A DNA stretch of 64,000 nt from positions 1-64,000 of the forward strand of contig NZ_AKJY01000004.1 of the NCBI RefSeq assembly GCF_000282115.1, given 5' to 3'. The notes below the pieces were generated by a model. That model had not been told where the DNA came from. It saw only the letters and a program-made list of their open reading frames with translations, and made no database searches. The stretch is from Chryseobacterium populi (lineage in GTDB: Bacteria; Bacteroidota; Bacteroidia; Flavobacteriales; Weeksellaceae). A program made the position numbers and the translations under genes. Each line of letters begins with the position of its first letter. Positions within the stretch are counted from its first letter, which is position 1. Positions 36,094 to 44,519 of the stretch are shown here, piece after piece.

Positions 36094-36111
36094 ATTGCCA
36101 TCAAATAATCA

Positions 36112-36119
36112 CAAAAATA
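36112..36119 (-). promoter_or_regulatory. -7 box (TATTTTTG) of M48 gene
   Basis: Exact TAnnTTTG match on the minus strand, 18 nt before the ATG at 36093. Confidence 0.65.
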
Positions 36120-36162
36120 ACTTATTTGTCAGTAGATTTTTATTTTCGAGCTAAAATTATTT

Positions 36163-36170
36163 TAAATTTG
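36163..36170 (+). promoter_or_regulatory. -7 box (TAAATTTG) of serine hydrolase gene
   Basis: Exact TAnnTTTG match, 22 nt before the ATG at 36193; divergent from the M48 promoter 44 nt away. Confidence 0.65.
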
Positions 36171-36192
36171 TTTAAGACAGATTCACACGGAA

Positions 36193-37320
36193 ATGCTAAA
36201 GTATATTATTGGCGGAGCAGCTGCCACAGTCGCACTTTCTTATCTTTTCAGATATGATTATTTGTTTAGCGGAATTGCTAAAACATATTTAAAAGGTAAA
36301 TCGAGTGCCAATATTGATGACGGAAAATATTTTCCCAGTAATATCATTGCCACAGAATCCCCTAAGCTATGGGAAGAAGACCCGGAGTACAATAAAAAAG
36401 AATTACCTAAAATAATAGTTGATGATTTAAAGCAATCTGATACTGCCTCACTAGTCGTTATTAAAAATGGCAAGCTGCTTCATGAGCAATATTGGAACGG
36501 CTATAACCGGCTTTCAAAAACCAATTCTTTTTCTATGGCAAAGGCAGTGACTGTCATGCTTTTAGGGAAAGCCCTGGAAGAGGGAAAAATTAAAAATATC
36601 GATCAGAAATTTTATGAATTCTACGATGAGTTTAAAGAAAAAGAATTCGGGAAAGAAGTGACGTTGAAAAATTTAGCTCAAATGGAAGCCGGACTGAACT
36701 GGGATGAGAATTATAAAAACCCGTTTCTGCCTAATGCAAAAGCATATTATGGAAGAAACCTTGCCAAAGCTACTTTTTCAAGAAACTTTAAAGAGGAACC
36801 TGGAACAAAGTTTGAATACCAGAGCGGCTCGACCCAATTATTGGGTTTTGCAGTAAGAAAAGCTCTGAACCAATCTTTAGCAAGCTATTTATCCGAGAAA
36901 TTCTGGATTCCTCTGGGAATGGAACAGAATGCAGAATGGAGTGTAGACGACAGCGGAATGGAAAAAACATATTGCTGCATCCACTCCAACGCCAGAGACT
37001 TTGCAAAGCTTGGACAACTCTTTTTAGATAATGGAAGAGTAAATGATGTACAGATCCTCAATTCCGATTTTATCGAGCAGATGAGATCTCCCACCGAAAA
37101 ATCTAAAGATATTTATGGTATGGGCTTCTGGATCAACAACGACAACCCCATCAGACATTACTATTTTTTAGGTCTTCAGGGGCAATATATTATTATGATC
37201 CCGGAACGTCATATGGTCATTGTAAAAACCGGAAGCTACAACAATCTGCCCAAAAATGACAGAGGAAGGCCGGATCAGGTAAAATTCCTGGTCAATGAAA
37301 CCGTAAAACACTTTCAATAA
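36193..37320 (+). CDS. Beta-lactamase-fold serine hydrolase
   Basis: A 375-residue protein with an N-terminal hydrophobic segment (YIIGGAAATVALSYLF) acting as signal or anchor. The class C beta-lactamase/DD-peptidase-like fold is shown by SFSMAKAV (SxxK nucleophile motif), a YQSGSTQLLGF segment in the Tyr-motif position, and a C-terminal region GMGFWINNDNPIRHYYFLGLQGQYIIMIPERHMVIVKTG. Family members hydrolyse esters, amides or D-amino-acid peptides. The substrate cannot be read from sequence. The YdeI-like gene starts 1 nt after its stop, so the two form an operon. Confidence 0.88.
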   Translation: MLKYIIGGAAATVALSYLFRYDYLFSGIAKTYLKGKSSANIDDGKYFPSNIIATESPKLWEEDPEYNKKELPKIIVDDLKQSDTASLVVIKNGKLLHEQYWNGYNRLSKTNSFSMAKAVTVMLLGKALEEGKIKNIDQKFYEFYDEFKEKEFGKEVTLKNLAQMEAGLNWDENYKNPFLPNAKAYYGRNLAKATFSRNFKEEPGTKFEYQSGSTQLLGFAVRKALNQSLASYLSEKFWIPLGMEQNAEWSVDDSGMEKTYCCIHSNARDFAKLGQLFLDNGRVNDVQILNSDFIEQMRSPTEKSKDIYGMGFWINNDNPIRHYYFLGLQGQYIIMIPERHMVIVKTGSYNNLPKNDRGRPDQVKFLVNETVKHFQ

Positions 37321-37321
37321 G

Positions 37322-37933
37322 ATGGAAAAATACAGTTCTAAAGTAGATGGGTATATTGAAAAATCTCAGGATTTTGCAAAACCTATTTTACATTATATCA
37401 GAGAAACCGTTCATGAATTCTGCCCCGAAGCTGAAGAAACCATGAAATGGAGTTTTCCGCATTTTATTTATCAGGGGAAAAACCTGTGTGCAATGGCATC
37501 TTTTAAACAACATTGTACTTTTGGATTCTGGCTGGAAAAAGAAATGAAAACGATGCAGCAAATCACGCAGAATATTGAAAAGAACTCAATGTTCAGCTTA
37601 GGAAAAATTACAAAAATTGAAGATCTGCCCTCTAAATCTCAACTGAAAAAGGCAATTAAAGAAGCCATAGAGCTTGCCGAACTGGGTGTTACTCTAAAAA
37701 AGGCTCCGGTTTCTAAAACAGAAGTAGAAATTCCCGACTACTTCAGGAAAGCTTTGGACAAAAATAAAAAAGCAGGTGAGGTTTTTAAGAAAGCATCACC
37801 TTCATTCCGGAAAGAATATGTCATGTGGGTGACTGAAGCTAAAACAGAAAACACAAGAAATAAAAGATTAGAACAATCTTTGGAATGGATAGCTGAAGGC
37901 AAAAGCAGAAATTGGAAATACGAAAAAAAATAA
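37322..37933 (+). CDS. DUF1801/YdeI-like protein
   Basis: A 203-residue cytoplasmic protein with two parts. The first ~110 residues have the DUF1801 pattern (CPEAEETMKWSFPHFIYQGKNLCAMASFKQHCTFGFW). The last ~60 residues match the YdeI/OmpD-associated region (VEIPDYFRKALDKNKKAGEVFKKASPSFRKEYVMWVTEAKTENTRNKRLEQSLEWIAEGKSRNWKYEKK). Homologues are named YdeI and may bind cationic peptides, but function is not established. It begins 1 nt after the serine hydrolase stop and ends 17 nt before the TPR regulator gene. Confidence 0.88.
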   Translation: MEKYSSKVDGYIEKSQDFAKPILHYIRETVHEFCPEAEETMKWSFPHFIYQGKNLCAMASFKQHCTFGFWLEKEMKTMQQITQNIEKNSMFSLGKITKIEDLPSKSQLKKAIKEAIELAELGVTLKKAPVSKTEVEIPDYFRKALDKNKKAGEVFKKASPSFRKEYVMWVTEAKTENTRNKRLEQSLEWIAEGKSRNWKYEKK

Positions 37934-37950
37934 AACACAAAATCAATCAA

Positions 37951-39519
37951 ATGAAGAAGAAAATTTTCCTCTTTTTCTTCGGAATAATTACAGTTTACGC
38001 TTATTCTCAATCTTTCGATTTTGAGAACAGCTATAAATACGCACGATCTCTTGCCAATAAAAACCCGGACAGCTCGGAGATTGTACTTAATCAGATCATT
38101 GAGCATGCCCAAAGAGACAATCAGCCGAATTTCCTCGCCAAAGCATATTATTTAAAAGCATTCAACAGCTACTTAAAATCTGATGCAAAAAAAACACTGG
38201 AATTTTCAGAAAAAGCCTTAGCTGTTTCCCAACAAAACAATTATCCTGTCGGAAAGGCTTTAGCTTATAGAATGCAGGGAACACAATACGCAAAGCTGGG
38301 ACTTTTAAAAGAGTCTGAACAAAGCCTGAACCAGGCCATTTCTGAAGTTAAAAATGATAATACCGATGAAGGACACGAATTGAAAGGACAAATTTATAAT
38401 TCATTTCTGATTCTCCTCAACCAGAAGGAATATAGGAAAAAAGAGTATTATTCTAAAAATGCTATTCAGGAATTTCAGAAAATAAGAAATGTTCCAAGAA
38501 GAAATGAGCTTCTGGTCTCCGCCTACACCAATATGGGATACAATCTGGCTGAAACCAAAAAGTTTAGCGAATCTAAATCTTATTTCCGGAAAGCACTCGC
38601 CCTAGTTGGGAATGAGAATTATTATTTGAAATGCAGTATTCTTCATGATATCGGCTTTTCTTTTTCTGAGCAGAATAAGCCGGACAGTGCCATTTCTTAT
38701 TACCGGAAAGCATTGAAACTTGCAGATCAATATGGCTTCAATGAAAAGAGAATTGAAATCACCGAAAACCTGGAAGCAGCTTATGCAAAATTAAATGATG
38801 AAAGTAACGTTCAGAAATATAAATTAGAGCATCTGAAACTGAAAGACAGCATCGCTTACAACCAGAAAATGGCTGTGAATGAAACGCTTTCCAACAAAGA
38901 AAAAAGCTTTGATAAGGAGCTTAATAAAAGCCGCACTTTATCAATAGGCCTGATCCTGATGTGCCTGATCTTGGTTTTGATCCTGGGAGTATTTGTATTC
39001 AAGATCATTCAGCTCCGGAAAAAGCACAGGGATATTGTTGCCAAAATATACCAACAGGGCATCACTCCGGTTTCTTATGAAGAAGATCCACAAGAGATAA
39101 CGGATGAAGAAGCTCTATCCGTTACAGATGAAAACCCGGAATCTACAGACCTGTTAAAAATTTCCCCTGCAGTAGAGGAAAATATTTTAAACGGATTAAA
39201 ATATTTTGAAGAGAACCTGCATTTCAACAATAAGAACGTTTCACGCTACAATCTGGCTAATGAACTGAACTTCAATACAAAATACCTATCATCGGTTATT
39301 AAGAAGCACAAGAATTTTAATTTCAATCAATATATCAATCATTTACGGATCAATTATATTGTCGACAAGCTCAAAAACGAGCCAAAATTCAGGAAATACA
39401 AAATAAATCATCTTGCTGAAATTACAGGATACTCTTCACACAGTGCATTTTCCCTGGAGTTTAAAAAAATTGTAGGTATTCACCCTTCGGCATTTATAAA
39501 AACGCTTGATAAAATCTGA
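37951..39519 (+). CDS. TPR-containing membrane protein with AraC-type DNA-binding domain
   Basis: A 522-residue protein started at the ATG at 37951; the longer frame from 37912 begins at a TTG inside the YdeI gene. It has a signal peptide or first helix (IFLFFFGIITVYAYSQ), tetratricopeptide-like repeats to about residue 300 (FNSYLKSDAKKTLEFSEKALAVSQ, AISYYRKALKLADQYG), a transmembrane helix (LSIGLILMCLILVLILGVFVF) and a C-terminal AraC HTH (NVSRYNLANELNFNTKYLSSVIKKHKNFNFNQYIN). The layout, with a periplasmic TPR sensor and a cytoplasmic DNA-binding domain, is common in flavobacteria. Signal and targets are unknown. Its stop abuts the stop of the convergent C1q-like gene. Confidence 0.87.
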   Translation: MKKKIFLFFFGIITVYAYSQSFDFENSYKYARSLANKNPDSSEIVLNQIIEHAQRDNQPNFLAKAYYLKAFNSYLKSDAKKTLEFSEKALAVSQQNNYPVGKALAYRMQGTQYAKLGLLKESEQSLNQAISEVKNDNTDEGHELKGQIYNSFLILLNQKEYRKKEYYSKNAIQEFQKIRNVPRRNELLVSAYTNMGYNLAETKKFSESKSYFRKALALVGNENYYLKCSILHDIGFSFSEQNKPDSAISYYRKALKLADQYGFNEKRIEITENLEAAYAKLNDESNVQKYKLEHLKLKDSIAYNQKMAVNETLSNKEKSFDKELNKSRTLSIGLILMCLILVLILGVFVFKIIQLRKKHRDIVAKIYQQGITPVSYEEDPQEITDEEALSVTDENPESTDLLKISPAVEENILNGLKYFEENLHFNNKNVSRYNLANELNFNTKYLSSVIKKHKNFNFNQYINHLRINYIVDKLKNEPKFRKYKINHLAEITGYSSHSAFSLEFKKIVGIHPSAFIKTLDKI

Positions 39520-40425
39520 CTACTGCTCAACAATCGTTAAGACATTATATCCGCCGGTATTAAGAAGCGGGCGTTTATCGGTATCCCATGCAACATTTAT
39601 CCATACAAAGGGCCTTAATTTATCTCCTGCATTCAGATAAACACTTACGGTACAGGCTGAGCCAACAATTACTGCATTGGGTGGATTTCCCGTATCCTGA
39701 GGATAGCCGTTATTGGTTTTTACCCTTTGGGTTACTACATTGGAAGAATTCCTTACTTCCCAGATTGCTTCGGTCTGATTCTGTCCAAAGCTTGTATTCA
39801 CCTGGCTGGAAGCAAGGGCAAAGGTAAAGGTTGCGAAATATACTCCTGCCCTTGGAGCAATAAATTCTCCTGTAGCCGGATCAAAATTCGTTCTCGGCTG
39901 CCCTGAGTCGGAGTCTAATTTTTCCGCCCATGAAGTCAGATAGGTAGAAGACCTTCCGGGAATTCCGTCTGTATAGTTCCCGATAGGCCAAAGCCCCGTT
40001 TCAAAAACCGTACAGTTATTGTTTGTTTTTTCGGCCATGACAACGATTCTTGGTTTTCCGTAAGGAAGAATAGGAACCCATACTGCACCGTCGGAATATT
40101 CTATATATCCTTGTACTCCTATTGCAGGGTTGGGATTATAACGGGTTGCCCCGGCGCCGGCCTCAGCCGCAGTCTGATTGGTCATCCCTATCGCCATGGA
40201 ACCATTAACTCCGTTTCTTAAATCTACAGCTACTTTCGGAGCCGCAACGCCAACACCTATTTTCCCTGTTTTATCAACGGTAAATTTTTCAACTGAATTG
40301 ACTTCCAAAGCATTTGCCGGACTGGGATTATTGCCTCCAATGCTTATCTGAGCTTTTGCTGTACCCGAAAGGAACATCGATACACCAAAAGTCAGAAATA
40401 CTATATTTTTATAATTTAATTTCAT
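39520..40425 (-). CDS. Secreted C1q-like protein, third of tandem cluster
   Basis: A 301-residue protein with a signal peptide (MFLSGTAKAQ). The N-terminal region (NNPSPANALEVNSVEKFTVDKTGKIGVGVAAPKVAVDLRN) resembles the short triple-helical heads of phage-tail-fibre-like proteins. The C-terminal part (FDPATGEFIAPRAGVYFATFTFALA ... VYLNAGDKLRPFVWINV) is a C1q/TNF-like jelly-roll. It shares this layout with the two genes upstream, which lie 10 nt apart, so the three arose by tandem duplication and form one operon. Likely a surface adhesin or structural protein; function not established. Its stop abuts the convergent TPR gene. Confidence 0.75.
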   Translation of the reverse strand: MKLNYKNIVFLTFGVSMFLSGTAKAQISIGGNNPSPANALEVNSVEKFTVDKTGKIGVGVAAPKVAVDLRNGVNGSMAIGMTNQTAAEAGAGATRYNPNPAIGVQGYIEYSDGAVWVPILPYGKPRIVVMAEKTNNNCTVFETGLWPIGNYTDGIPGRSSTYLTSWAEKLDSDSGQPRTNFDPATGEFIAPRAGVYFATFTFALASSQVNTSFGQNQTEAIWEVRNSSNVVTQRVKTNNGYPQDTGNPPNAVIVGSACTVSVYLNAGDKLRPFVWINVAWDTDKRPLLNTGGYNVLTIVEQ

Positions 40426-40435
40426 TTGTGCTAGA

Positions 40436-41269
40436 TTAAAGTTCGTAAATACTGATACTGTTATTCGTTCCGCTGTTTCCGGTGTCTATATTTCTGCTTC
40501 CTCCGAAATTGTGATACACTTTAAATTGAACGGTATTTCCTGCAGACAGGTTAAAAATAGCCGTACAGTTACCACCTACAATATTATTTACCGTTGAAAC
40601 ATCCCAGGCAGGGTATGAATTTACACTTCTGTAGGTCTGGATATTATTTGTAGCAACATTGCTTTCAATAATTGTTTCTATTCTTGAATTCTGGGCAATA
40701 TTAGCGTCTGCCAATGAAATATTGAATGAAACAATATAAAAACCTGCTCTGCGTGCGGTGAAAGTACCTGTTGTTGCATTAAAATCAGATTGAGAATCAG
40801 TAAGTACCGACCATCCGCTTACGGCAGTGGTTGCATTATTAGCAAATGACTGGGTACTGCTTTTATTAGCTAATATTAATGCTTTTGGTGGTAAAGTCAT
40901 GGGAAGATTATGCCAGCCGGCTCCGTCTGAATACTGAATAATATTTCCCGTGCTGTATCGGATTGCTCCGGGACCGGCTGCTGCCGGGGTCTGTGTACTG
41001 GTTCCCAACCCTATAATACCTTTCTGATCAGCAGAACGAATATCTACTTTTGTTACAGGATTCAAAAGTCCAACGCCAAGCCTTCCATCAGAGGTCACCA
41101 CTACATCGTTCAGTACCTGCGATGCTGTTGGAGTACTGGCATTATCTTTTCCACTATCTATATGTAATGGTTGCAGAGGGTCTTTAGTATAAATCCCAAC
41201 TTGTGCCTGTAACGTATTTAAGGAAAAAAATAGAGTAAAAAACAGTGCTTTATATAAGCTTTTCATCAT
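40436..41269 (-). CDS. Secreted C1q-like protein, second of tandem cluster
   Basis: A 277-residue protein from the ATG at 41269 (a second ATG follows at 41266); a frame opening at a TTG (41290) would overlap the upstream gene and is not used. Signal peptide LFFSLNTLQAQ. It has the same N-terminal head as its neighbours (TKDPLQPLHIDSGKDN...TSDGRLGVGLLNPVTKVDIRS) and a C1q-like domain (DFNATTGTFTARRAGFYIVSFNISLA ... NLSAGNTVQFKVYHNFGG). It sits 10 nt from each neighbour. Likely a trimeric exported protein; specific role unknown. Confidence 0.73.
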   Translation of the reverse strand: MMKSLYKALFFTLFFSLNTLQAQVGIYTKDPLQPLHIDSGKDNASTPTASQVLNDVVVTSDGRLGVGLLNPVTKVDIRSADQKGIIGLGTSTQTPAAAGPGAIRYSTGNIIQYSDGAGWHNLPMTLPPKALILANKSSTQSFANNATTAVSGWSVLTDSQSDFNATTGTFTARRAGFYIVSFNISLADANIAQNSRIETIIESNVATNNIQTYRSVNSYPAWDVSTVNNIVGGNCTAIFNLSAGNTVQFKVYHNFGGSRNIDTGNSGTNNSISIYEL

Positions 41270-41279
41270 AATTGTGTTT

Positions 41280-42140
41280 TTAATGTTCAATAATTGTCAG
41301 GTTATTAAATCCTGCATCAGGATTCGTCCAGTCTGAATTCATTCTTAATGCCCTTGACCCTGAGCCTGTTATATTTTGGCGCAATTGCGGACGAACAGTT
41401 TGGTTTGCTGTCAGTCTCAAAGTAATAGTTGCCGAACCTCCTACCTGTGCATCTTCATTAGCACGGGCAAATGTTTTAAATGAACGGGCTAAGATAGACC
41501 CTGCGCTCGGGCTGTAAAACTGGCTGGTAACTTCAGAAGAATTAGCTACAGCTCCCGAAACAAAATTGTAGGTCATTAAAAAGGTGTAAACCCCATCTCT
41601 CGGAGCTGTAAAAATTCCGGTAGCAGCATCAAAACTATTTGATGCATCTCTGACCTCATTCCATCCGGTGATGTTAACATCTGCATTGTATGCTACTGAG
41701 AATGCGGTAGTCATCCGTGCTACAACGACTGCTTTGGTAGGCAAAACAATAGCTGCCTCCCAAACATTTCCGTCCGAAACCTGGATTTTTGCTGAGCCTG
41801 ATTCGTATCGTACGGCCCCGGCTCCGGCAGCATTAGCACTCATTGTAGTAGTCCCTAAACCAATGGCATTCTGCAATCCGCCTGACCTCAAATCAAGCTT
41901 TACAACCGGATTCAATACACCCACTCCAACAAAACCGTCATTGGTAACAACAACATCATTTGAAGCCTGTATGCTGTTAGGATTACCTGTATTGGGATTA
42001 TCCTTACCACCGTCAACATGAAATTTTGCCAAGGGATTACTTGTGTTGATCCCTATTTGGGCGGCAACATGATTAAAGAGGGGAACAGATAATAGAATAG
42101 CGAATACGCTCTTACGAATAAAAGCATTAAAATTTTTCAT
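41280..42140 (-). CDS. Secreted C1q-like protein, first of tandem cluster
   Basis: A 286-residue protein with a signal peptide (LLSVPLFNHVAAQ). Head region: NTSNPLAKFHVDGGKDN...TNDGFVGVGVLNPVVKLDLRSG; C1q-like region: FDAATGIFTAPRDGVYTFLMTYNF and RLTANQTVRPQLRQNI. It is the promoter-proximal member of the three-gene cluster, with a TTG and TATCTTTG promoter 36 nt upstream. All three end in a conserved NNLTIIEH/NVLTIVEQ-type tail, showing recent common ancestry. Role unknown, presumably at the cell surface. Confidence 0.75.
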   Translation of the reverse strand: MKNFNAFIRKSVFAILLSVPLFNHVAAQIGINTSNPLAKFHVDGGKDNPNTGNPNSIQASNDVVVTNDGFVGVGVLNPVVKLDLRSGGLQNAIGLGTTTMSANAAGAGAVRYESGSAKIQVSDGNVWEAAIVLPTKAVVVARMTTAFSVAYNADVNITGWNEVRDASNSFDAATGIFTAPRDGVYTFLMTYNFVSGAVANSSEVTSQFYSPSAGSILARSFKTFARANEDAQVGGSATITLRLTANQTVRPQLRQNITGSGSRALRMNSDWTNPDAGFNNLTIIEH

Positions 42141-42176
42141 ACATTTTGTTTTTTTAGATATCGATCAACTCTGCTG

Positions 42177-42208
42177 CAAAGATAAATCTAAAGCACTATT
42201 ACTTACAA
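42177..42208 (-). promoter_or_regulatory. Promoter of C1q-like operon
   Basis: On the minus strand a TTG (42208-42206) is followed after 21 nt by an exact TATCTTTG (42184-42177), 36 nt before the first ATG. This is one of the best -33/-7 pairs in the window. Confidence 0.7.
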
Positions 42209-42381
42209 CATTCCAAATGAACACAAACAAACTTAAATCAATGAAATACAAGATTTTACAAGAATAAAAACCCGTTTTATTTAATACCAAAATTCGGAAT
42301 TTTAGTAGTTTTGGTAAAAATATGACTAATGTAAAAGCCTATTTTAAAAGAATTCCATCTTTTTATAACAGGAAATAATGA

Positions 42382-43656
42382 TTAATGAAATCTGAAATTT
42401 GCTTCAGGAAGTGTATTATTTTTTAAGAAGGCTTCATATTCAGGCGACAGTTTTGCCCGCCCGAAAGTATTTTCTCCGCTCATACTTCCCAAACGGACTT
42501 TATCTTTCCCGAATTTTTTATTCATAGCATCCATTGCTTTCATTACCGGCAGATGCTGATTCTGGGTATCTTCTTCAAAAAGGCTGATCAGTCTTTCGTT
42601 TTCAGGGACAAAATCATTGACTATCACTCCGGCTCTTTTATAATGAAATCCTTCTTTATAAATCTCTTCGAATAGCTCATTAACTACACGTCCTATCAGA
42701 ATAGACGAATTGGTTGGATTCGGCAGGATCCTGGTTATAGCATTTCTGTATTCGGGTAAATCTTTCCTGAAACGATTGGTTTGAACAAACACTGTAATCA
42801 TTTTACAGCATGTGTTCTGTTTTCTCAATCTTTCCGAACAATACATTCCGAAAGTTTCCACCCGTTCTCTTACCTGCTCTTTCCGGGTCAGCATGTCCAT
42901 AAAGCTCCGGGTCACAGCAATAGATTTTTTTGGCGATGGGTTATCCAGCTCCAACTGGCGGATTCCTTTTAATTCATTTACCATTCTCACTCCATGAACT
43001 CCCATGATTTTCTTCACCCACATTTCCGGTTTATGAAGCAGGTCCCAGGCTTTGTATACACCGTTATCCCGCATTTTCACACCAAGCTTACGCCCGATTC
43101 CCCAGACATCTCCTATATCCAGCCACTTCAATGCTTTCTCAATTTTTTCGGGAGTATCTAAAATATAGATTCCATTAAATTTATCGGAATATTCTTTCAC
43201 AATTCTGTTGGCAACCTTACACAGTGTTTTTGTCGGAGCAATACCTATACTCACCGGAATATGGGTATTATCCTGAATATCATTCCGGATTTCTGTGCAA
43301 TAATTATATATATTAATGTACTTAAAGCTACTCAGGTCCAGGAAAAGCTCATCAATGCTATATATTTCAAAATCTTTATCTACATATGATTTAGCAACAT
43401 CTATAACCTGCTGACTTTTAAAATTATACAGTTCAAATTTTGCAGAAAAGCTTTTCACATCATGCTTTTTAAAAAGCTCTTTATATTTGAAAGCAGGAGC
43501 TGCCATGGGAATTCCAAGTGCTTTGGCTTCCATACTCCGGGACACAACACATCCGTCGTTATTGGAAAGTACCACAACGGGTTTGTTTTCGAGGGAAGAA
43601 TCCAGAGTTCTTTCACAGGAAACAAAAAAATTGTTACAATCTATAAGAGCATACAT
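42382..43656 (-). CDS. umuC: Y-family DNA polymerase UmuC
   Basis: A 424-residue translesion polymerase, taken from the ATG at 43656 ([16 protein letters not shown], the usual UmuC start); an ATG six codons upstream at 43674 is possible. The Y-family palm motifs are present: [41 protein letters not shown] (catalytic Asp-Glu) and [19 protein letters not shown]. The little-finger domain and a C-terminal DUF4113-like tail ([22 protein letters not shown]) follow. umuD is not adjacent, which is unusual. A -7 box TAATTTTG lies at 43691-43684. Its upstream region also holds the weak copy A of the region-3 palindrome, which faces away from it. Confidence 0.94.
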   Translation of the reverse strand: MYALIDCNNFFVSCERTLDSSLENKPVVVLSNNDGCVVSRSMEAKALGIPMAAPAFKYKELFKKHDVKSFSAKFELYNFKSQQVIDVAKSYVDKDFEIYSIDELFLDLSSFKYINIYNYCTEIRNDIQDNTHIPVSIGIAPTKTLCKVANRIVKEYSDKFNGIYILDTPEKIEKALKWLDIGDVWGIGRKLGVKMRDNGVYKAWDLLHKPEMWVKKIMGVHGVRMVNELKGIRQLELDNPSPKKSIAVTRSFMDMLTRKEQVRERVETFGMYCSERLRKQNTCCKMITVFVQTNRFRKDLPEYRNAITRILPNPTNSSILIGRVVNELFEEIYKEGFHYKRAGVIVNDFVPENERLISLFEEDTQNQHLPVMKAMDAMNKKFGKDKVRLGSMSGENTFGRAKLSPEYEAFLKNNTLPEANFRFH

Positions 43657-43683
43657 GGTGAGAAAAATGAACATTTAAAGGTA

Positions 43684-43691
43684 CAAAATTA
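43684..43691 (-). promoter_or_regulatory. -7 box (TAATTTTG) of umuC
   Basis: Exact TAnnTTTG match on the minus strand, 27 nt before the ATG at 43656. Confidence 0.55.
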
Positions 43692-43780
43692 TAATTTTTA
43701 AGGAATAAAATTATGCTTTATTTAAAATTTAACACACACATTAATAAACTGATTTACAAAACATTAAAATTATTTAAACA

Positions 43781-43814
43781 CGACATATTTTGTCGCATCA
43801 ACATGGTAAACTGA
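43781..43814 (+). promoter_or_regulatory. Palindrome copy A, degenerate promoter
   Basis: CGACATATTTTGTCG (43781-43795) is followed after 11 nt by TAAACTGA, a poor match to TAnnTTTG. It lies 86 nt upstream of copy B, between umuC and the M15 gene. As a near-palindrome it could also act on umuC in the other direction. Confidence 0.6.
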
Positions 43815-43870
43815 GTTTCAAAAACCTTCCGTTTTTACTCTGATATAATCGGTAATTTTTAATTCTAACA

Positions 43871-43904
43871 CGTCAAGTTTCGTCGTCACGACCGTTTATT
43901 TTTG
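43871..43904 (+). promoter_or_regulatory. Palindrome copy B with promoter of M15 peptidase gene
   Basis: CGTCAAGTTTCGTCG (43871-43885), then exactly 11 nt, then the -7 box TATTTTTG (43897-43904). Leader to the ATG at 43930 is about 20 nt. Confidence 0.85.
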
Positions 43905-43929
43905 CTTTCAGACAGTAAAAATTGTAATA

Positions 43930-44430
43930 ATGGATAAAGTAACTCTACAGAGAATTGAAAAGCTTCACCCTTTCGTAAGAGAAGAAGTCAGGCAGATTAT
44001 TGAAGAATGTGATAAAACCCTTACCGGAAGGGCTAAAATAAGAGTTACACAGGGCTTAAGATCTTTTGAGGAACAGGAAAAGCTGTACGCGATCGGAAGA
44101 ATTACAAAAGATAAAAAAGTAACGAACGCCAAAGCCGGGCAAAGCATCCATAATTATGGTCTCGCGGTGGACATCTGTTTAATCACCGATGGAAAAGCCG
44201 TAAGCTGGGATAATGCCAAAGACTGGGATAATGACGGCATAGCCGATTGGTATGAATGTGTGAAAATTTTTGCAAAATATGGCTGGGACTGGGGCGGAAA
44301 CTGGAAAACCATGAAAGACCTTCCTCACTTTGAGAAAAGACATATTCCCACAAAAAAGGGAATCATCAAAACCAGCTGGAGAATACTTTCCAAAATGGCA
44401 CGGGATGAGGATGAATATATTATCCTATAA
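43930..44430 (+). CDS. M15 peptidase, endolysin-like (no signal peptide)
   Basis: A 166-residue protein of the M15 D,D-/L-Ala-D-Glu peptidase family that cuts peptidoglycan stem peptides. Zinc ligands are His74 and Asp81 in SIHNYGLAVDI and His133 in DLPHFEKR; VTQGLRSFEEQEKLYAIGR is the conserved substrate-side motif. The length and the absence of a signal peptide resemble phage endolysins more than secreted VanY-type carboxypeptidases, so by itself the enzyme would stay in the cytoplasm. It is the first member of the palindrome-controlled set and has its own promoter. No phage genes surround it. Lytic function is inference. Confidence 0.9.
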   Translation: MDKVTLQRIEKLHPFVREEVRQIIEECDKTLTGRAKIRVTQGLRSFEEQEKLYAIGRITKDKKVTNAKAGQSIHNYGLAVDICLITDGKAVSWDNAKDWDNDGIADWYECVKIFAKYGWDWGGNWKTMKDLPHFEKRHIPTKKGIIKTSWRILSKMARDEDEYIIL

Positions 44431-44459
44431 TCCTTTTCAGATTGAAAATATTTAAAATA

Positions 44460-44493
44460 CGACAAGTTCTGTCGCTTCCTCAATATACCTTTG
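44460..44493 (+). promoter_or_regulatory. Palindrome copy C with promoter of patatin gene
   Basis: CGACAAGTTCTGTCG (44460-44474), 11 nt, then TACCTTTG (44486-44493). It overlaps the longer reading frame from 44442, which shows that the patatin start is the ATG at 44520. Confidence 0.87.
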
Positions 44494-44519
44494 CTTCACC
44501 AGAAAACAGTAGAAAAACA

